Shown here piece after piece: positions 43,323 to 52,007 of a stretch of DNA of 64,000 nt. Each line of letters opens with the position of its first letter. Position 1 is the first letter of the stretch. Under the pieces are notes generated by a model. That model was not told where the DNA came from and did not search any database. It was given only the letters and a program-made list of their open reading frames with translations. The translations under genes and the position numbers were made by a program. This DNA comes from Thermoplasmatales archaeon (GTDB taxonomy: Archaea; Thermoplasmatota; Thermoplasmata; Thermoplasmatales; GCA-001856825): contig JAJSLL010000009.1 of NCBI GenBank assembly GCA_026127935.1, positions 1-64,000 of the forward strand, written 5' to 3'.

Positions 43323-44186
43323 TCAGTAGCTAGGGATGAACTTTTCGTATCCCATCTTCAGAGCCCTGTCGTCCATATGGGTATAGATTTGCGTCGTGCT
43401 GATGCTGGAATGACCCAGGAGGAGCTGAATTATTCTCAAGTCAGCACCGTTTCTCAATAGGGACGTGGCAAAAGTGTGTCTGAAAGTGTGTGGTGTGACC
43501 TTCTTCTGCAGGCCCGACCTTTTCACGATGTTCCGGACCACCCGTTCGACCGTGACCGGTGATACCCTCTTGCTCCTTGAAGTCGGGAACAGAAAATCGC
43601 CTCTCACTTTACCATCCTTCATCTCCATGAGATACAGCTTTAGGTCAGAGACGACCTTGTCACTGAAAACAACCAATCTGTCCTTATCTCCTTTCCCGTT
43701 CCTGATCTTGAGTGTCTTGCCGTTTACGTCTATGTCCTGGATCCTGATGGAACAGAGTTCTGAGACTCTTATTCCAGTATAGACCAGCAGTTTGATTATC
43801 AGCCTCTCTTTCAGGTTCCTGCAATTGGCTATGATTGATGAGACCTCTTCATTATTGAGATAATTGGGGACCTTCTGTGGCCTCTTTGGGGCCTTTAGAT
43901 GGCCTAGGCTCTCCATACCGATAAATGAAAGGAACGATTGCAAAGCTCTGATGTAGAGGTAGACTGTCGATTTGGAATAGCCCTTCTCAATTGAGAGGAA
44001 TTCCTTGAATGCTTCTATGTTTTCAGCAGTTATTGCCTCCTTCTGGAATTTAACAAAGTCGAGATATTGATCGACTATATACCCATACATCTTGACAGTA
44101 TTCCGACTCTTTCCGTTCGCGAACAACCTATTTCTAAAGTTGTCTGTCACGTCGGCGTTAAGTTGTTCAGAGATCATTTCACTCAT
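43323..44186 (-). CDS. xerA: Tyrosine recombinase XerA
   Basis: Chromosome-dimer resolving recombinase. An N-terminal SAM-like domain (FRNRLFANGKSRNTVKMYGY) precedes the catalytic domain with R in YTGIRVSELCSI, K in IRNGKGDKDR, H-x-x-R in HTFRHTFATSLLRNGADLR, H in LLGHSSISTTQIYTH and a C-terminal tyrosine. The ATG at 44186 is chosen because TCTTATATTT lies about 26 nt upstream; it gives 287 residues, the normal XerA length. A longer form from 44258 would add an unlikely N-terminus. Confidence 0.93.
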   Translation of the reverse strand: MSEMISEQLNADVTDNFRNRLFANGKSRNTVKMYGYIVDQYLDFVKFQKEAITAENIEAFKEFLSIEKGYSKSTVYLYIRALQSFLSFIGMESLGHLKAPKRPQKVPNYLNNEEVSSIIANCRNLKERLIIKLLVYTGIRVSELCSIRIQDIDVNGKTLKIRNGKGDKDRLVVFSDKVVSDLKLYLMEMKDGKVRGDFLFPTSRSKRVSPVTVERVVRNIVKRSGLQKKVTPHTFRHTFATSLLRNGADLRIIQLLLGHSSISTTQIYTHMDDRALKMGYEKFIPSY

Positions 44187-44277
44187 TTGTGAATATATAC
44201 ATAAGACAAATATAAGACTTTTGTCAGATTTCCCACAGTCAGGAAGATTAATTTTCATCTTCTCATACTGGAAATAA

Positions 44278-45411
44278 ATGAATCTGAGTGTTCCTGAGCG
44301 GCAAAAATTGAAGGAAGTTGAAGACTTTGCGATTTCAAGAGTGAGAGACAGAGCGACGGAGATTGATGAGAGTTCTAGGTACCCAGAGGATCTGATAAGT
44401 GAAATGGCAAAGATGGGAATATTTGCAACTTATATTCCCCGTGAATATGGAGGACTTGGATTCTCACTCTCGACGTTAATGGAAAGTATCAGGATTGTTT
44501 CGAGGGAATGTGCTTCGACTTCCCTTATTCCTGATGTTACTGTCTCCCTCTTCGGCGAGCCAGTACTCAAATACGGGACGGAATCTCTCAAGCAGAAATA
44601 TCTGTCTCGAGTTTCAAAGGGGACAATAGGCGCTCTCGCAATAACGGAACCTAGAACAGGTTCTGATGCTGTTGCCATAACGACCTCTGCAGAAAAGAAA
44701 GGAGACAGATTCATACTTAATGGCGGAAAGACATTTATCACAAACGGAGGGGAAGCTCAGTTCTTCCTTGTGTCAGCAATGACTTCCCCCGAAAAGAAGC
44801 ATCATGGAATGACACTATTCGCAGTTGACAAGGAGATGGGCGGATTGTCGATAGGCAAGGAGTTCCACAAGATGGGAATAAGGGGGACCAGCACCACAGA
44901 GGTCCTCTTGGACCATGTAGAAGTTGAAGAGGAACAGATAGTGGGAAAGGTTAACGATGGTTTCATGATCGAAATGGATACCCTCAACGTTGGCAGAATA
45001 GGAATTGCCTCTCAGGCGATTGGAATTTCGGAAGGTGCGATAAGGGATGTGATTTCTTCCAACGATGGGCAGAAGAGTTCCCGTTCGGAGAATTTTCTGT
45101 TCAAGCTGGCCGATATGGTAAACATGCTGCATTCTTCAGTCACCAAGTACAACGAGTCGATTGATCTGGTTGAAGCAGGGAAGGATTCTACCCTGCTCAG
45201 TTCGATGTCAAAGCTTCAAGCGGGCGATTCAGCCGTGAAAATCACTGAAGAGGCGATCCACCTGCTCGGTTACAGGGCCATGACAGCTGAACTCCCCGCC
45301 GAGAGGAGATTCAGAGAAGCTAAAGTTACTCAGATCTACGAGGGAACGAACGAGATACAAAGGATTATCATAGCGCGCGAAATTCTGAAAATGGGACGAA
45401 CTAGCTTTTAG
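44278..45411 (+). CDS. Acyl-CoA dehydrogenase
   Basis: FAD enzyme introducing a double bond in acyl-CoA. IPREYGGLGFSLSTLMES near the N-terminus, ALAITEPRTGSDAVAITTSA for FAD contact, and YEGTNEIQRIIIAREIL at the C-terminus, where the catalytic glutamate lies. 377 residues, normal. Substrate chain length cannot be read. Convergent with the MBL gene (4-nt overlap of ends). An acidophile could use it in fatty or branched-chain acid breakdown. Confidence 0.93.
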   Translation: MNLSVPERQKLKEVEDFAISRVRDRATEIDESSRYPEDLISEMAKMGIFATYIPREYGGLGFSLSTLMESIRIVSRECASTSLIPDVTVSLFGEPVLKYGTESLKQKYLSRVSKGTIGALAITEPRTGSDAVAITTSAEKKGDRFILNGGKTFITNGGEAQFFLVSAMTSPEKKHHGMTLFAVDKEMGGLSIGKEFHKMGIRGTSTTEVLLDHVEVEEEQIVGKVNDGFMIEMDTLNVGRIGIASQAIGISEGAIRDVISSNDGQKSSRSENFLFKLADMVNMLHSSVTKYNESIDLVEAGKDSTLLSSMSKLQAGDSAVKITEEAIHLLGYRAMTAELPAERRFREAKVTQIYEGTNEIQRIIIAREILKMGRTSF

Positions 45412-46235
45412 ACAGTTACCTTCTTGAGAGTATAGCTTTCGATGTCTACCAACTGAGCAGAAGGCGTGGCTGGATCGTGTTCAAAGAACAGAGTCCACTC
45501 TCCCTCAAACGCTTTCTCGAGGATCTCTTTCTTCTTTGAGAATGTGTCCATAGGGTAGAGGTCATAAGCCATCACGTAGGCAGGCTTGATGTGTGCCGAG
45601 GTTGGTATCAGGTCACCGAAATATATGAATGTCTTGTTCCCCGCTCTTAGTGTAACTACCTGATGTCCCTTTGTGTGCCCTCCAGACTTGATAAGTTCCA
45701 CCCCCGGGAATACCTCTTCGTCTCCTTTTAGAAGCTCGATGTGGTCATCAAGATTCTCGAAATTTAGATAATTGTAGTTTGGTTTTGTCTTCTGGTTCGG
45801 TTCCCTTATCTCTTTGAGCGTGTCCTCTTGCATGTAATATCTCGCGTTCGGGAAGGTGGGGACTATTTTGTCGTGGTTGTAAGTCGTTGCCCAGCCAGTG
45901 TGGTCTAGGTGTCCGTGTGTTATGAAGATATGAGTCACTGCTTCCCTTTCGATCTCTTTTTCACTCAGATCCTGCAGAAGAGTTTTCGTTCTGTTTATCT
46001 CGTATATGCCCTCCAACTTCTTGTCGAACTTATCACCCATACCCAAGTCCACGAGGGCAGTGTTTTTCCCGCTCTTTATAACCAAAACATTCGTACCCAG
46101 TGTGATCTTATTCCTCTCGTCGGCCTTGAAGTATTTCTCCCACACTGGTTTGGGAACTATGCCGAACATCGCTCCCCCATCTAGTTTGAATGTACCATCA
46201 CTCGCCAAGAGTAGATCAAAACCGTCTATTTTCAC
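45408..46235 (-). CDS. Metallo-beta-lactamase-fold hydrolase (lactonase-like subgroup)
   Basis: Dinuclear metal hydrolase. HGHLDH (THGHLDHTGW) near residue 109, then SGGHTKGHQVV, IYFGDLIPTSAHI with the bridging aspartate, and LFFEHDPATP near the C-terminus. This set and the length of 275 fit the N-acyl homoserine lactonase-like subgroup, whose members include lactonases and other esterases. Real substrate is unknown; quorum quenching should not be assumed. Confidence 0.85.
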   Translation of the reverse strand: MKIDGFDLLLASDGTFKLDGGAMFGIVPKPVWEKYFKADERNKITLGTNVLVIKSGKNTALVDLGMGDKFDKKLEGIYEINRTKTLLQDLSEKEIEREAVTHIFITHGHLDHTGWATTYNHDKIVPTFPNARYYMQEDTLKEIREPNQKTKPNYNYLNFENLDDHIELLKGDEEVFPGVELIKSGGHTKGHQVVTLRAGNKTFIYFGDLIPTSAHIKPAYVMAYDLYPMDTFSKKKEILEKAFEGEWTLFFEHDPATPSAQLVDIESYTLKKVTV

Positions 46236-46310
46236 GATTCTGTTAATTGAATGTTAATATAAATCGATATTCCTTTGGACGAAAGTTTTTTGCAAATGCT
46301 TAGACGTAAA

Positions 46311-47225
46311 CTACTCTAGAAAATCTATTATGCTGTCTTTTGGATCGTAGCTCTTTCCATCTAGCGTCACTCCATCATTCTTTTTTTCTATCCTTAAGAA
46401 CGGCCACGAGTTCTTATTCAACATCCGTTCAAATTTCTCCTCATCAGTCTGTGAGATGGAGACGATGAGTGCGCCAGATGAGCTAACTGAAAATAACTTC
46501 CGTCCATAGTCTTTTAGTCCTTTTGAAGCAACCGTTTTAAGGGCCGCTGTACTCACGTCAAATCCGTGATGAGTTATGTTCGCAACTTCCATGAGACCCC
46601 TGCTTAAACCTCCCTCAGAAAGGTCGTGAACATAATGAACGCTCTTTCTTATACGCAAGAATTCCCTTATGTAGATCTCAATAGAAAGTTCTGACGGAGC
46701 TTTGGTTCCCTTTCCCCTGTCTTTGAAATAAGAAAGCTCATTGCCAAGGACTCCAATGCTGTAATATAGATCGCCTTCGCGTATCCTTCTGAAATCGAAA
46801 ATTGGATCTTCAAATCCTATGAATGCGATGGAACCGGCTACTCCATAATCGAGGTTCCCGTAACTTCCAGTGTGCCCCGAAGCCACTTTTATCTTTCTCC
46901 TCCCTAGGATTTTCAGTACCCTGTCAATATATTCGAAGTAATCCTTGCCAGCCTTCGCAGGCTTTTCAAAATTTAACATTGCGATAGAGGGCCACGTTCC
47001 AGATGTGACAAAATCATTCAGTGGAAACAAAACTGATAGGAGAGCATTTTCCTCTATCGAGAGTGAGTTGTAGAAAACCATCGGTTCCACCTTGAATATG
47101 ATGTTCGATGAGGAGGCCTTCAGAAAAGAAAAGTCTGATCCGATAATGTTGCTCTTCAGCATTACTCCCCTGTTGTTCTCAAGGATCCTCTTGATCTCAA
47201 CCAGACTCGCTTTTCCAGTTTCCAC
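46311..47225 (-). CDS. PurM/AIR synthase-like protein
   Basis: ATP-binding fold shared by PurM, HypE, ThiL and SelD. An N-terminal domain is short, GHTGSYGNLDYGVAGSIAFI starts the C-terminal domain, and HDLSEGGLSRGLMEVA is the family's DGDxxGGL-like segment. The N-terminal nucleotide-binding signature (GDDAA) is not clear, so activity is uncertain. Many archaea have such AIR-synthase-related paralogues of unknown role. 304 residues. Divergent from the QueG-like gene. Confidence 0.7.
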   Translation of the reverse strand: METGKASLVEIKRILENNRGVMLKSNIIGSDFSFLKASSSNIIFKVEPMVFYNSLSIEENALLSVLFPLNDFVTSGTWPSIAMLNFEKPAKAGKDYFEYIDRVLKILGRRKIKVASGHTGSYGNLDYGVAGSIAFIGFEDPIFDFRRIREGDLYYSIGVLGNELSYFKDRGKGTKAPSELSIEIYIREFLRIRKSVHYVHDLSEGGLSRGLMEVANITHHGFDVSTAALKTVASKGLKDYGRKLFSVSSSGALIVSISQTDEEKFERMLNKNSWPFLRIEKKNDGVTLDGKSYDPKDSIIDFLE

Positions 47226-47293
47226 TACTCGCAGATGCAGACAAAGAATTAAAGGTATGGTTAACCTTTAGAATTTCTTTATAATCGCATTTC

Positions 47294-48280
47294 GTGATAT
47301 TGGACCAAGACCTCAGCGTACCACCAGACCTGAAATTCTCTTCACTAAGAGCGGGAATACAGAGTACCGAGAACTATTCCAGGTGGTTGAGTAATCGTTA
47401 TCAGGGTTCTATGTCCTACCTTTCTAAAGAGGAAAGAGTCATAAAGATAAACGACACCTCCCTGCTCGCAGCGGGCTCAAAGTCCATAATAGTATTTCTC
47501 TTGAATTACAAGAGGCATACTAGTTGGAGAGAAGGGTACGGGAAAATCGCTTCTTATGCATCGTTCAAAGACTATCACAAATTTTTCCCAGATATTATAG
47601 ACGAGTTCATGATTAAAAACGAGCTGTTCTTGAATAGCTATAAATCCTACGTAGATACTGGACCTATCTTGGAAAGAAGCCAGGCAAGAATCTCGTCTCT
47701 TGGATGGGTGGGCAAGAATTCTATGCTCATCAATCAGCAGTTGGGATCATATACCTTCATTGGAGTATCCATCAGCGATTTATCTTTAGACTCAAGTTTT
47801 GTTCCTTCCCCTGATCTTTGTGGTACGTGTACAAGATGCATTGACAGCTGCCCTACGAGCGCGATAAACAAAGATAGAACAATAGATTCAAACTTATGCA
47901 TCTCATATCACACCGTCGAGAATCGGGGCGTCATCCCTAAACTGGTTTCTGATCGGATGGGCGACATGTTATTTGGGTGTGATATTTGCAATGACGTCTG
48001 TCCCTGGAACAGGCAGACAAAGGAATCTTCCATACCACAGGTTCAAGATGATGTCTTTTCCAATAAAATGAAGCTAGAGGATATTGCATTCTTGGACAAA
48101 GAGTCATTCGACCTCAATTACAAAGGAAGCACAATCAAGAGGGCCACGTTTGAAGGTTTCGCAAGAAATGCACTGATAGCATTGCACAACACCGGCAGGG
48201 ATGAAATCGTGAAGGAATCTTCCAAGCAGTTTTCAGACTTGAGGAGGGAACAGGCTGCCCTGCTCCTGGAGAAGCGTTAA
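47294..48280 (+). CDS. queG: Epoxyqueuosine reductase-like (QueG family) iron-sulfur cobalamin protein
   Basis: Bacterial QueG reduces epoxyqueuosine in tRNA with B12 and two [4Fe-4S] clusters. SYVDTGPILERSQARISSLG carries the conserved proton-donor aspartate, and CGTCTRCIDSCP plus CDICNDVCPW supply the ferredoxin-like clusters; a HEAT-like C-terminus follows. 328 residues, close to QueG. Queuosine is not a normal archaeal modification (archaea make archaeosine), so either this organism makes or scavenges queuosine-type bases or the protein has another substrate. GTG start, leaderless promoter. Confidence 0.82.
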   Translation: MILDQDLSVPPDLKFSSLRAGIQSTENYSRWLSNRYQGSMSYLSKEERVIKINDTSLLAAGSKSIIVFLLNYKRHTSWREGYGKIASYASFKDYHKFFPDIIDEFMIKNELFLNSYKSYVDTGPILERSQARISSLGWVGKNSMLINQQLGSYTFIGVSISDLSLDSSFVPSPDLCGTCTRCIDSCPTSAINKDRTIDSNLCISYHTVENRGVIPKLVSDRMGDMLFGCDICNDVCPWNRQTKESSIPQVQDDVFSNKMKLEDIAFLDKESFDLNYKGSTIKRATFEGFARNALIALHNTGRDEIVKESSKQFSDLRREQAALLLEKR

Positions 48281-48343
48281 ACGGGTTCGATTACTGAATT
48301 CTGCGGACCTACAATATAATATATCAATTTACGTTGACGAATT

Positions 48344-48670
48344 ATGCTGAGCAAGAAGGTTATGGTAATAAATATTTCATCATATTACGATCAAGATACA
48401 AGAACAAGGGGACGGGAGATTGACCTAGATGAATATGTCACTGAAAAGGACCATCCCGTCCAGAGTTTCACTTTTGGTCCAGATTTCGTGAATGACCTGA
48501 TGAAGGGAATCTCCCAAACCGTCGGAATCCAATCTCGTCCGAACCAAAAACTTATTCTGAGGCTATCTGACGAGGAATACGAGTCACTTGGCATAAAGTT
48601 TGAAGTGAATGACATATATTCTCTCACTTTTGAGGAAGGAAGAATTGAGTTCAGGCGCGATAGCATATAG
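48344..48670 (+). CDS. Conserved-looking hypothetical protein
   Basis: 108 residues, acidic, no membrane segment. The C-terminal half (LILRLSDEEYESLGIKFEVN) has a pattern that resembles small AbrB- or ferredoxin-like beta folds, but no family is recognised. On the plus strand downstream of queG with its own AT-rich upstream region. Confidence 0.6.
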   Translation: MLSKKVMVINISSYYDQDTRTRGREIDLDEYVTEKDHPVQSFTFGPDFVNDLMKGISQTVGIQSRPNQKLILRLSDEEYESLGIKFEVNDIYSLTFEEGRIEFRRDSI

Positions 48671-48901
48671 GTCCTCTAGGAAACTCAGTTTGTTCAAAGA
48701 AATTTAATCAACCCTCCACCAAGCGAATCCGGGAAGAGTAACGTTATCCAACGAAAGAAATAGTCGACTCACTAACTTTTACTAATTCTTTCAGGCAAAC
48801 TTTTCGGTCAGTAGAAATGAAGTGTAACTTAGAAACGCAATGTGACTAAAAGTGTTTTAAGGTACGAAAGTATTTAATATCAAATTTATCATAATTCCTT
48901 A

Positions 48902-49438
48902 ATGAAAGATGGTGAGAACTCGACTTTAGCTATGGCGGTAAACGCTGAAAAAATGGAGCGTGTTCTGGATAGGGACAGACAAGAGATTGAAATCGAAAAG
49001 CAGATAGACATGCTGAGAACTCAGTTTTCTTCTCCAGAAAGTAAGAAGAACAGAACAGAAGCGATCAAGAATATCTCACAGAAGTACTACGAAATTGCCA
49101 ACGGAATGGTGGAAGACTCACTGTACTCAGAGGCCATAGACCTTTATTCAAAATCGATCGCAATGCTTAGAAAAGCAGGTAACAAAAGGGCTGTAGATTC
49201 ATACTTTAACAGAGCAATAACTCTCGCAATGATGGGTTTCCCGAAGATGGCACTGGACGATCTTAGAGTAATCTCCAGACTGAGTCCAGAAAAGGCAGAC
49301 GTCTACTTCGTGAAAGGCCAGATATTCGAGAGCCTCGGCAAAGAAAAGCTTGCTGAAAGAATGTACAAGAAGAGCCTGGATATAGATCCGACCTTCTATC
49401 GGGCAGCCCACAGTCTTGATAATATGCATCTAAGATAA
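48902..49438 (+). CDS. TPR-repeat protein
   Basis: 178 residues. The C-terminal two thirds contain at least three tetratricopeptide-like helix pairs: YSEAIDLYSKSIAMLRKAGN, FNRAITLAMMGFPKMALDDL, and FESLGKEKLAERMYKKSLDI. TPRs are protein-interaction scaffolds. N-terminal 60 residues are charged and helical. A TATA-like TATTTAATATCAAATTT lies just upstream. Partner unknown. Confidence 0.75.
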   Translation: MKDGENSTLAMAVNAEKMERVLDRDRQEIEIEKQIDMLRTQFSSPESKKNRTEAIKNISQKYYEIANGMVEDSLYSEAIDLYSKSIAMLRKAGNKRAVDSYFNRAITLAMMGFPKMALDDLRVISRLSPEKADVYFVKGQIFESLGKEKLAERMYKKSLDIDPTFYRAAHSLDNMHLR

Positions 49439-49655
49439 AGGAGATCAAATATCGCATTTTATCGGCAATTGCGGGAAGTTGGAAGACTATTATCATCTGC
49501 TTTCCTGATCTCACTTGACTCGCAACCTTGTGATAGCATTTTTTGAGATTCGTCGAACTCCACAGGAAAGGCTAGAGTAAAGTAAATCGGTCCAGAGACA
49601 CCCTATCTCATAATCATTTTATTATCGGAAGGACTATCGTAATCGGTGGACCTAT

Positions 49656-51095
49656 TTGAACAGTGTGAACTACTCGAGAGTACCTATAAAACATTTTGAT
49701 CCAGACAACAGAGTTAAGAGTCTGGACGTTCAAACACTGGTACCTTATACGATAGAAGAAGTTACCGCCGAAGCATCCAGATGCATTGGATGCGGTCTTT
49801 GTATTGAAGGATGCCCTGCAAGGATTGACGTACCGGGATTCCAGATAGCGGTAAAGAACGGAAACCTGGCGGAAGGACTGAAGATCAATTTCGAGAAACT
49901 TCCTTTTGTGGGAGTATGTGGAAGCGTCTGTCCGCATCCCTGCGAAGACAATTGCCTTCTCGATGATAACAATGGACCGGTTGCCACAAGACACATTAAG
50001 AGATTCATCTCGGAAAATTCTCCCGATTACAGGGAGATGCTGGACGTTGTTCAGAATGATCTCGGAGGTCATCCTAGGGTTGCAATTATCGGAGCTGGAC
50101 CCTCCGGTCTTTCCGCTGCATTTTATCTTTCAATCAATGGAATACAGATTGATGTTTTCGAACAGACCGAAAAACCCGGAGGGATGATGGTGCATGGAAT
50201 CCCAGATTTCAGACTATCGAGAGATACTGTCGAGAAGGAAGCAGATCATGTTCTTTCTTACGGGGCCAAAATACATTATAACACGAAGATAGGAAGGGAT
50301 GTCCAGTTTGACGAACTTGTGCAAAAGTACGATGCAGTTTATATCGCAATTGGAAACTGGAAGCCCTCGAAGACCCGCACGCCGGGAATAGGTCTTAAAG
50401 GGGTATATCACGCCCTGGATTTCCTTGGACAAGTCAATAATGGAAAGAAGATAGAAGTCGGAGAAACTGTTGCTATAATAGGAGGCGGATTCACCGCTTT
50501 AGATTCAGCGAGAATTTCTTTCAGACTTGGTGCGAAAAAAGTCATAGTTATGTACAGGAGGGCTGCTACTGACAGACCGGGTTATCCATCGAGCAACGCG
50601 AATGAAGAACTCGATGAGGCAGAAGAAGAGAGGGTCCAATTCATCTGGGAAGTGACGCCCACAGAATACGTCGGAGAAAATGGAAAAGTCAAGGGAATCA
50701 AGTATTGGAAAAATGAGATGGTTGACAAGGGAACGGGGCGAAGAGAACCGGTTCCGATCAAGGAGAAAGAATACTTGGTTGAGGTTGACACCGTAATTGA
50801 AGCGACCGGTCAGAAGGGAGATTTCTCATTTATTCCACGTGAAATGATGAAGAAAATCAACGTGACTCCTTCCGGTGATCTGATAGTAAACCAGTACAAC
50901 ATGACGAGTTTCCCAGGTATATTTGCAGGGGGGGACATAACGAACTCTAGGAAGGACATAATAAGCGGAGTAGCTGACTCGGGAAGAGCAAGTATGGGGA
51001 TGCTCTTTTACTTCAAGGACATAGGAAAAATAGATAGTGTTCCGGCCAAGTTGATCAACTTTGAAAGGGGACCCTATGGAGAGAGCTACTATTAG
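49656..51095 (+). CDS. GltD-like NAD(P)/FAD oxidoreductase
   Basis: Flavoprotein related to the small subunit of glutamate synthase, NfnB and dihydropyrimidine dehydrogenase. N-terminal CIGCGLCIEGCP and VGVCGSVCPHPCEDNC bind Fe-S clusters; VAIIGAGPSGLSAAFYLS at about residue 142 binds FAD and VAIIGGGFTALDSARISFRL binds NAD(P). TSFPGIFAGGD ends the FAD domain. 479 residues. No large glutamate synthase subunit is nearby, so it may act with another partner. TTG start with GGTGG upstream. Confidence 0.85.
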   Translation: MNSVNYSRVPIKHFDPDNRVKSLDVQTLVPYTIEEVTAEASRCIGCGLCIEGCPARIDVPGFQIAVKNGNLAEGLKINFEKLPFVGVCGSVCPHPCEDNCLLDDNNGPVATRHIKRFISENSPDYREMLDVVQNDLGGHPRVAIIGAGPSGLSAAFYLSINGIQIDVFEQTEKPGGMMVHGIPDFRLSRDTVEKEADHVLSYGAKIHYNTKIGRDVQFDELVQKYDAVYIAIGNWKPSKTRTPGIGLKGVYHALDFLGQVNNGKKIEVGETVAIIGGGFTALDSARISFRLGAKKVIVMYRRAATDRPGYPSSNANEELDEAEEERVQFIWEVTPTEYVGENGKVKGIKYWKNEMVDKGTGRREPVPIKEKEYLVEVDTVIEATGQKGDFSFIPREMMKKINVTPSGDLIVNQYNMTSFPGIFAGGDITNSRKDIISGVADSGRASMGMLFYFKDIGKIDSVPAKLINFERGPYGESYY

Positions 51096-51170
51096 TGATT
51101 GGCCAGTCCCTGCTACAGAAATATTATTAGCCTAAGATGGCATTTGCGGCCGCTAAAAAGGGGAAGAAAA

Positions 51171-51959
51171 ATGGACTGGGGAATGAGTAACCGAATTTCA
51201 AGAATGATAAAGCCTTCCACTGGACGATCCGTGATGCTCGCAGCCGACCATGGATACTTCATGGGACCGACGCACAAACTAGAAAATCCAAGGAAGATGC
51301 TCGAACCGCTGTTACCATACGCAGACACTGTCGCAGTCACTAGGGGTATCCTGAGATCTTCCATCGATCCCAAGTGGGATACTCCGATCCTGCTGAGGGT
51401 CTCTGGAGGAGCGAGCGTTCTCAAAGAGGACCTGAGCGATGAAGAGATCACTACATCCATGGAAGATGCTGTAAGACTCAACGTTTCAGCAGTCGCGTTG
51501 TCGATCTTTGTAGGGACACCACACGAGAAACAGTCACTTATCAATCTCGGAGAGCTGGTCAACCAAGGGGAAGACTTTGGTATGCCAGTCATGGCAATAA
51601 CCGCAGTAGGTAAGGAACTCGAGAAGAGGGATGCGAAGTATCTCGCCCTGGCTTGCAGACTTGCGGCTGAATTAGGTGCGCACGTTGTTAAGACTTACTA
51701 CTGCGAGAATTTCAGGAAGGTGGCCGATGGAACACCAGTACCACTGGTTGTTGCCGGTGGGCCGAAGTTAAACACCGAGACGGACGTTTTCAACCTTGTC
51801 TATAACGCCCTCCAAGAGGGAGCCGTCGGAGTGGATATGGGAAGAAACATCTGGCAAAACGAAAAACCTGTTGCAATGATAAAGGCAATCAGGGCGATCG
51901 TTCATGAAAAAGCAACCGTCAAGGAAGCCCAAAACATATTCGCTGAAAATAAAGTATAG
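51171..51959 (+). CDS. LsrF/class I aldolase-family protein (DeoC/FbaB)
   Basis: Schiff-base aldolase or thiolase. LAADHGYFMGPTHKLENPRK, VTRGILRSSIDPKWDTPILL, AHVVKTYYCENF with the Schiff-base lysine, VVAGGPKL and GVDMGRNIWQ match the LsrF family closely. LsrF acts on the autoinducer-2-derived phospho-sugar in bacteria; archaeal relatives include fructose-bisphosphate aldolase and shikimate-precursor synthases, so substrate is open. ATG 51171 is used (GGGGAAG upstream). 262 residues. Confidence 0.8.
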   Translation: MDWGMSNRISRMIKPSTGRSVMLAADHGYFMGPTHKLENPRKMLEPLLPYADTVAVTRGILRSSIDPKWDTPILLRVSGGASVLKEDLSDEEITTSMEDAVRLNVSAVALSIFVGTPHEKQSLINLGELVNQGEDFGMPVMAITAVGKELEKRDAKYLALACRLAAELGAHVVKTYYCENFRKVADGTPVPLVVAGGPKLNTETDVFNLVYNALQEGAVGVDMGRNIWQNEKPVAMIKAIRAIVHEKATVKEAQNIFAENKV

Positions 51960-52007
51960 AACGACTTACCGATATAGTGACTCTGCAGAGAGTCTGCTTG
52001 AGCAGAC

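Noticed and set aside
51148-51156. GCGGCCGC before the LsrF-like gene as a cloning scar
   Set aside because: A rare-cutter site can occur by chance; flanks read as natural sequence with a promoter and SD.
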